Shown here: one piece after another, positions 43,937-47,224 of the stretch
Layout of the letters: each line of letters starts with the position of its first letter
Numbering within the stretch: the stretch's first letter is position 1
Origin: Candidatus Eisenbacteria bacterium
GTDB taxonomy: Bacteria; Eisenbacteria; RBG-16-71-46; SZUA-252
Direction: 5' to 3'
NCBI GenBank assembly: GCA_005893275.1
Contig: VBOW01000028.1
Location: forward strand, 1 to 47,224
Length of the DNA: 47,224 bases
The notes under the pieces: model-generated
Told to the model about the DNA's origin: nothing
Databases searched by the model: none
Seen by the model: the letters and a program-made list of their open reading frames with translations, nothing else
Translations under genes and position numbers: made by a program

Positions 43937-44869
43937 CTAATGCCCGTCCGAGGCTGCGCCCCCGGGCGCGGAACCGGTACTCTGCGCTTTGAGGTAGTCC
44001 TCGAGAACTTGAATGCTGCTCTTTGCGTTCTCGGCGACCTCCGAGGTGGAATCGATTTCCACGACCCGCTTCCAATAGACGAGCGCCTGCTTGTAGATCT
44101 GCGCGTCGGCGAAGGCGACCCCGAGATTGTAATTGGCTTCCTGGCTCCGGGGGTTGTATTTCAGCGCTTTTCGGTAAAGCGCGGTCGCCTCAGGAATCTT
44201 CTGGACCGAATACAGCGCGTTCCCCAAGTTCGTGAGCGCACGGACGTTCGTCGAGTCGATCTCGAGCGCCTTCTTGAAAGCGGCGATCGCGTCGTCCGGC
44301 TTCCCCAGCTCCCCCTGGATCAGCGCGTAGCTGATCCAGGCGTCGGCGAGCGGGGGCTTGAGCTCGGTGGCCCTTCGGAACTCGCCGAGCGCATCGTCTC
44401 GGCGACCCTTCGTAAGATAATAGTTCCCAAGGTTGAAATGAGCCGACGGGTCTCCCGGATTGAGCCTGAGCGCCTTTTGGAACTCACGCTCCGCTTCGAC
44501 CGGGCGTTTCAAGTCCATGTACGCCGCCCCGAGGCTCGCGTGGGCCGTTGAGCTCTTGGGATCGAGCGCGACCATCTTCTTGAACGCCTCCACCGCTTCC
44601 TCGTAACGGCCGGTGCGGCGGTAGGCACCCCCGAGCGCCAAGTAGGCATTTGGATCTTTCGGCGATTTCTTCGTGAGCTGAAGGGCTTCTTCGACGGACA
44701 CCGCCCCGGGTGGCGCGGCTCCGGCGGGCCCGGCGGGCCCGGCTTTCGCGCCTGGATTCGCGCTTTGTTTGGGGCCCGCCTGCGCCCACGCGGTCGCTGT
44801 CAGCAGGAACGCGGCGATGAGGCCGCACCAGGCAACTCTCGCCCTTGACACGTGGAATTTGTGGTTCAT
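43937..44869 (-). CDS. Secreted TPR-repeat protein
   Basis: The product is 310 residues. A signal peptide (VAWCGLIAAFLLTATAWAQA) precedes a Gly/Pro/Ala-rich linker, and then about six TPR units cover residues 60-290 (YLALGGAYRRTGRYEEAVEAFKKMVALDPKSS, HFNLGNYYLTKGRRDDALGEFRRATELKP and following). The C-terminus is low-complexity. It is probably a periplasmic scaffold working with the TPR lipoprotein encoded just downstream. The 145 nt upstream (44870-45014) contain no recognisable gene; a promoter may lie there. Confidence 0.9.
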   Translation of the reverse strand: MNHKFHVSRARVAWCGLIAAFLLTATAWAQAGPKQSANPGAKAGPAGPAGAAPPGAVSVEEALQLTKKSPKDPNAYLALGGAYRRTGRYEEAVEAFKKMVALDPKSSTAHASLGAAYMDLKRPVEAEREFQKALRLNPGDPSAHFNLGNYYLTKGRRDDALGEFRRATELKPPLADAWISYALIQGELGKPDDAIAAFKKALEIDSTNVRALTNLGNALYSVQKIPEATALYRKALKYNPRSQEANYNLGVAFADAQIYKQALVYWKRVVEIDSTSEVAENAKSSIQVLEDYLKAQSTGSAPGGAASDGH

Positions 44870-45014
44870 GGGTTTTGTAGGTACGAGGGCATCAACGTCG
44901 CAACGCTATCGGCTCTATACCCCAAAGTCAACTCGGTTCTCCCTCCGATTTCCCGAAAAGCCAATACGGACGCGCATCCGAGGGATGCGCCGGTCGGATC
45001 GGGCCAGCCGGACG

Positions 45015-46301
45015 TCACCCCGGCTGCGGAGGTGCCGACCCGCGCGCGCACGCGGCCGCGCGACCGAGGAGAAGGTTGCGCTCGCGCGTGTTTCGGGTGA
45101 TCGATGCGGCGCGCTCGAACTCCACGCGCGCCTCCTTGAAGCGGCCGAGCTTGGCGAGAAGGTCGCCGCGCACGCTCGGCAAGAGGTGATAGCCTTGGAG
45201 CGAGGGCTCCGAGGTCAACGCATCGACGATCTCGAGGCCGGCAGCCGGACCGAACGCCATCGCGAGCGCGACCGCGCGATTCAGCTCCACGACGGGCGAC
45301 GGCGTGAGCTGGGCGAGCGTATCGTAGAGCCCGGCGATGCGCGTCCAGTCCGTCTCGGCCGGGGTACGCGCCCGCGCGTGGCAGGCGGCGATCGAGGCCT
45401 GGAGCGCGTACGGGCCGAGGGCGCCGCCGAATTCCTCGGCGCGCTCGAGGGCCGCGAGACCACGACGGATGAGAAGCTGATCCCAGCGCCCGCGGTCTTG
45501 GTCGAGCAACAAGATGGGCTCTCCCGTCGGGCCGACTCGCGCGCCCGCGCGCGACGCCTGGATTTCCATCAGCGCGACAAGACCGTGGACCTCCGACTCA
45601 TGGGGCACGAGCTCGGCCAGGATACGGCCGAGGCGGAGGGCATCCTCGCAGAGCGCGGGTCGCATCCAGTCGTCGCCGGCCGTCGCCGCGTAGCCCTCGT
45701 TGAAGACGAGGTAGATGACCTGGAGCACCGAGGACAGGCGGGCGGCGAACTCGGTCCCGCGGGGGACCTCGAAGGGGACGCGCGCCTCGGCGAGGGTCCG
45801 TTTGGCCCGGACGATGCGCTGGGCGACCGTCGGCTCCGAAACGAGGAACGCCCGCGCGATCTCCTCGGTCGTCAGGCCCCCGAGCAAGCGGAGCGTGAGC
45901 GCGACACGCGCTTCGGTGGAGAGCGCGGGATGGCAGGCGATGAACACGAGGCGCAGAAGATCGTCGCCGACAGGATCGTCGATGGCGGCGTCCAGATCCG
46001 GCTCGGCGGTCGCCTGCAGGGCCTCGAGCTCGTGACCGAGCTCCGCATGCTTCCGCTCGAGTCGCTTGTTTCGTCGGAAGGAATCGATCGCGCGGTGTTT
46101 GGCGGTGGCCATGAGCCAGGCGCCCGGGTTGTCCGGGACGCCCGACTTCGGCCAAGTCTCGAGGGCGGCGACGAGAGCATCCTGCGCGAGGTCCTCGGCA
46201 AGGCCGACGTCGCGCACGATTCGCGCGAGGCCGGCGATGAGCCTTGGCGACTCGATCCTCCAGACCGCATCGATCGCGCGATGTGTATCGGTAGCCGTCA
46301 C
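45015..46301 (-). CDS. ECF42-type RNA polymerase sigma factor with C-terminal TPR-like extension
   Basis: The product is 428 residues from GTG 46301; a TTG two codons earlier (46307) is equally possible. Region 2 is AVWRIESPRLIAGLARIVRD, then GLAEDLAQDALVAALETWP and GAWLMATAKHRAIDSFRR. Region 4 is LTLRLLGGLTTEEIARAFLVSEPTVAQRIVRAKRTL. The long C-terminal part has VIYLVFNEGYAAT and LLIRRGLAALERAEEF, with helical repeats to the end, as in the large ECF42/SigJ-like group. These factors have no anti-sigma partner and usually sit beside YCII-related DGPF proteins. Two such genes lie immediately upstream here, so the unit is complete. Confidence 0.95.
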   Translation of the reverse strand: MTATDTHRAIDAVWRIESPRLIAGLARIVRDVGLAEDLAQDALVAALETWPKSGVPDNPGAWLMATAKHRAIDSFRRNKRLERKHAELGHELEALQATAEPDLDAAIDDPVGDDLLRLVFIACHPALSTEARVALTLRLLGGLTTEEIARAFLVSEPTVAQRIVRAKRTLAEARVPFEVPRGTEFAARLSSVLQVIYLVFNEGYAATAGDDWMRPALCEDALRLGRILAELVPHESEVHGLVALMEIQASRAGARVGPTGEPILLLDQDRGRWDQLLIRRGLAALERAEEFGGALGPYALQASIAACHARARTPAETDWTRIAGLYDTLAQLTPSPVVELNRAVALAMAFGPAAGLEIVDALTSEPSLQGYHLLPSVRGDLLAKLGRFKEARVEFERAASITRNTRERNLLLGRAAACARGSAPPQPG

Positions 46302-46379
46302 GGCCAACGATCACACCATCTTCAGCCTGCCGATGCAAGAGGAGGCGCCGCGACCGCGCGCGGCGCCATCAGAGTCGAG

Positions 46380-46796
46380 CTATTTTTTCGTCCCGACACC
46401 CATCTCGCGAAAGCGTTCCACCGCCTCGCTCGAGCCGAAGTCGTCCAGCTCGAACAATTGGCGCACTTCGATCTCGCCCTCCTTGCCATCCACGGCGGGA
46501 TTGGGAAAGCGCCTGGCCCATTCCATCGCCTCTTCCCTCGACTTCACCTGAATCAGCGTGTAGCCGGCGATCAGCTCCCTCGCCTCGGTGAATGGCCCGT
46601 CGGTAAGGGTGCGCTTCTCTCCGGAGTACTTGATGCGCCAGCCCTTCGAGCTCGCCTGGAGTCCGGAGGCGTCAAGCAGAACGCCAGCCTTCTGCAGCTC
46701 CTCGTGGTACTTCGCCATGGCCGCAAGGAGCTCTTCTCTCGGCATGACGCCGGCTTCCGAGTCCTTGGTGGCCTTCACAATGATCATGAATCGCAT
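46380..46796 (-). CDS. YCII-related (DGPF) protein
   Basis: The product is 138 residues from ATG 46796. The DGPF/YCII fold is recognised by MRFMIIVKATKDSEAG, YHEELQKAGVLLDASGLQ, TLTDGPFTEARELIAGYTLIQVKSREEAMEWARRFP and the C-terminal EIEVRQLFELDDFG. It is a small cytosolic protein of unknown biochemical role. The family is a conserved neighbour of ECF42 sigma factors, and it lies about 80 nt upstream of one here. It is a paralogue of the next gene and shares most motifs with it. Confidence 0.94.
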   Translation of the reverse strand: MRFMIIVKATKDSEAGVMPREELLAAMAKYHEELQKAGVLLDASGLQASSKGWRIKYSGEKRTLTDGPFTEARELIAGYTLIQVKSREEAMEWARRFPNPAVDGKEGEIEVRQLFELDDFGSSEAVERFREMGVGTKK

Positions 46797-46840
46797 CGCC
46801 GTTCTCCTCTTGGTATCGAGCGCCCTGCGCGGCTCCGCGA

Positions 46841-47224
46841 CTACCGCTTCGCCGTCCCTTGCGCGCGCAAGCGCTCCTCTTGCTCCCTGAGCTCAGGCGT
46901 GAGCGCGGGCCCGAAGTCGTCCGCCTCGAACACCTGGCGGATCTCGACCTCGGTCTGGTCGAACGGGGCGCGCTTGAGCCACTCGATCGCCTCTTCCTTC
47001 GACTTCACCTGCCACAGCCAGAAGCCGGCGATCAGCTCCTTCGCCTCGGTGAAGGGCCCGTCGGTGACGATGCGCTTCGCCCCGGAGAACCTGACGCGCG
47101 CGCCCTTCGAGCTCGGGTGGAGCCCCTCGCCCGCGAGCAGCACGCCTGCTTTCGCCAGCTCTTCGTTGAACTTCCCCATCTCGGTGAGCAGCTTCGTGTC
47201 GGGAAGAACGCCCGCCTCCGAATT
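46841..47224 (-). CDS. YCII-related (DGPF) protein, 5' end missing
   Basis: The last 127 residues are visible; the gene runs off the right edge before its start. The visible part begins NSEAGVLPDTKLLTEMGKF, equivalent to about residue 12 of the neighbouring paralogue, so only around ten residues are missing. It has FNEELAKAGVLLAGEGLHPSSKG, TDGPFTEAKELIAGFWLWQVKSKEEAIEWLKRAP and VEIRQVFEADDFG. It is a tandem duplicate of the 46380-46796 gene, 44 nt upstream of it, and probably in the same transcription unit as the ECF42 sigma factor. Confidence 0.92.
   Translation of the reverse strand, partial: NSEAGVLPDTKLLTEMGKFNEELAKAGVLLAGEGLHPSSKGARVRFSGAKRIVTDGPFTEAKELIAGFWLWQVKSKEEAIEWLKRAPFDQTEVEIRQVFEADDFGPALTPELREQEERLRAQGTAKR

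Overview
This is 47.2 kb of GC-rich, densely packed bacterial DNA. There are no tRNA or rRNA genes, insertion sequences, phage genes or CRISPR arrays that I can see. A TonB-dependent outer-membrane receptor, many signal-peptide and lipobox proteins, and PMT/TPR membrane proteins point to a diderm organism. The mix of ECF sigma factors, TPR proteins and unassigned lipoproteins would fit an uncultured group such as Candidatus Eisenbacteria or a neighbouring FCB or soil lineage; that placement is an inference. Many genes overlap by GTGA, ATGA or TGATG, so translational coupling is common here. GTG and TTG starts are frequent.

Layout. 1-5070 (minus): TonB-dependent receptor, ECF sigma factor, zinc-finger anti-sigma factor, a lipoprotein and a truncated secreted protein, probably one surface-signalling operon. 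5301-7773 (plus): a DUF1203 protein and a NagB/PIG-L fusion for amino-sugar metabolism. 7905-12164: NAD formate dehydrogenase, a TMTC-like PMT/TPR membrane protein, a small membrane protein and a cupredoxin lipoprotein. 12295-17305: LOG-family protein, RNase II-family protein, DHA2 drug-efflux MFS and an EamA transporter. 17391-22042 (plus): an osmoprotectant-type ABC transporter whose binding protein and permease are fused, followed by EgtB and EgtD of ergothioneine synthesis. 22149-23789: hybrid PAS histidine kinase.

23824-33656 is a tryptophan catabolic locus. Tryptophan 2,3-dioxygenase and kynureninase give anthranilate. A divergent benzoate-CoA-ligase-family enzyme would activate it to 2-aminobenzoyl-CoA. 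A monooxygenase/reductase fusion (ACMR) would dearomatise this. An acyl-CoA dehydrogenase, a crotonase, an SDR and a Rid-family protein would continue a beta-oxidation-like route. The usual kynurenine formamidase is absent, but a creatininase-family metallohydrolase heads the operon and is a candidate for that step.

33662-38102 holds a small membrane protein, a second TMTC-like protein and two secreted proteins. Between the second TMTC-like gene and the secreted proteins, on the minus strand at 35664-35897, I find a gene that conventional calling would miss. It is a SelW/SelT/SelH (Rdx)-like protein of 77 residues with an in-frame UGA exactly at the second position of the CxxC/CxxU redox motif. 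A hairpin matching the bacterial SECIS pattern lies 24 nt downstream of the UGA. This is the most interesting object in the window.

38138-47224 (minus): FMN-dependent alpha-hydroxyacid oxidase, MnmA with its cysteine desulfurase, a secreted cyclophilin, two TPR proteins, and an ECF42-type sigma factor with two YCII/DGPF proteins, the last cut by the window edge.
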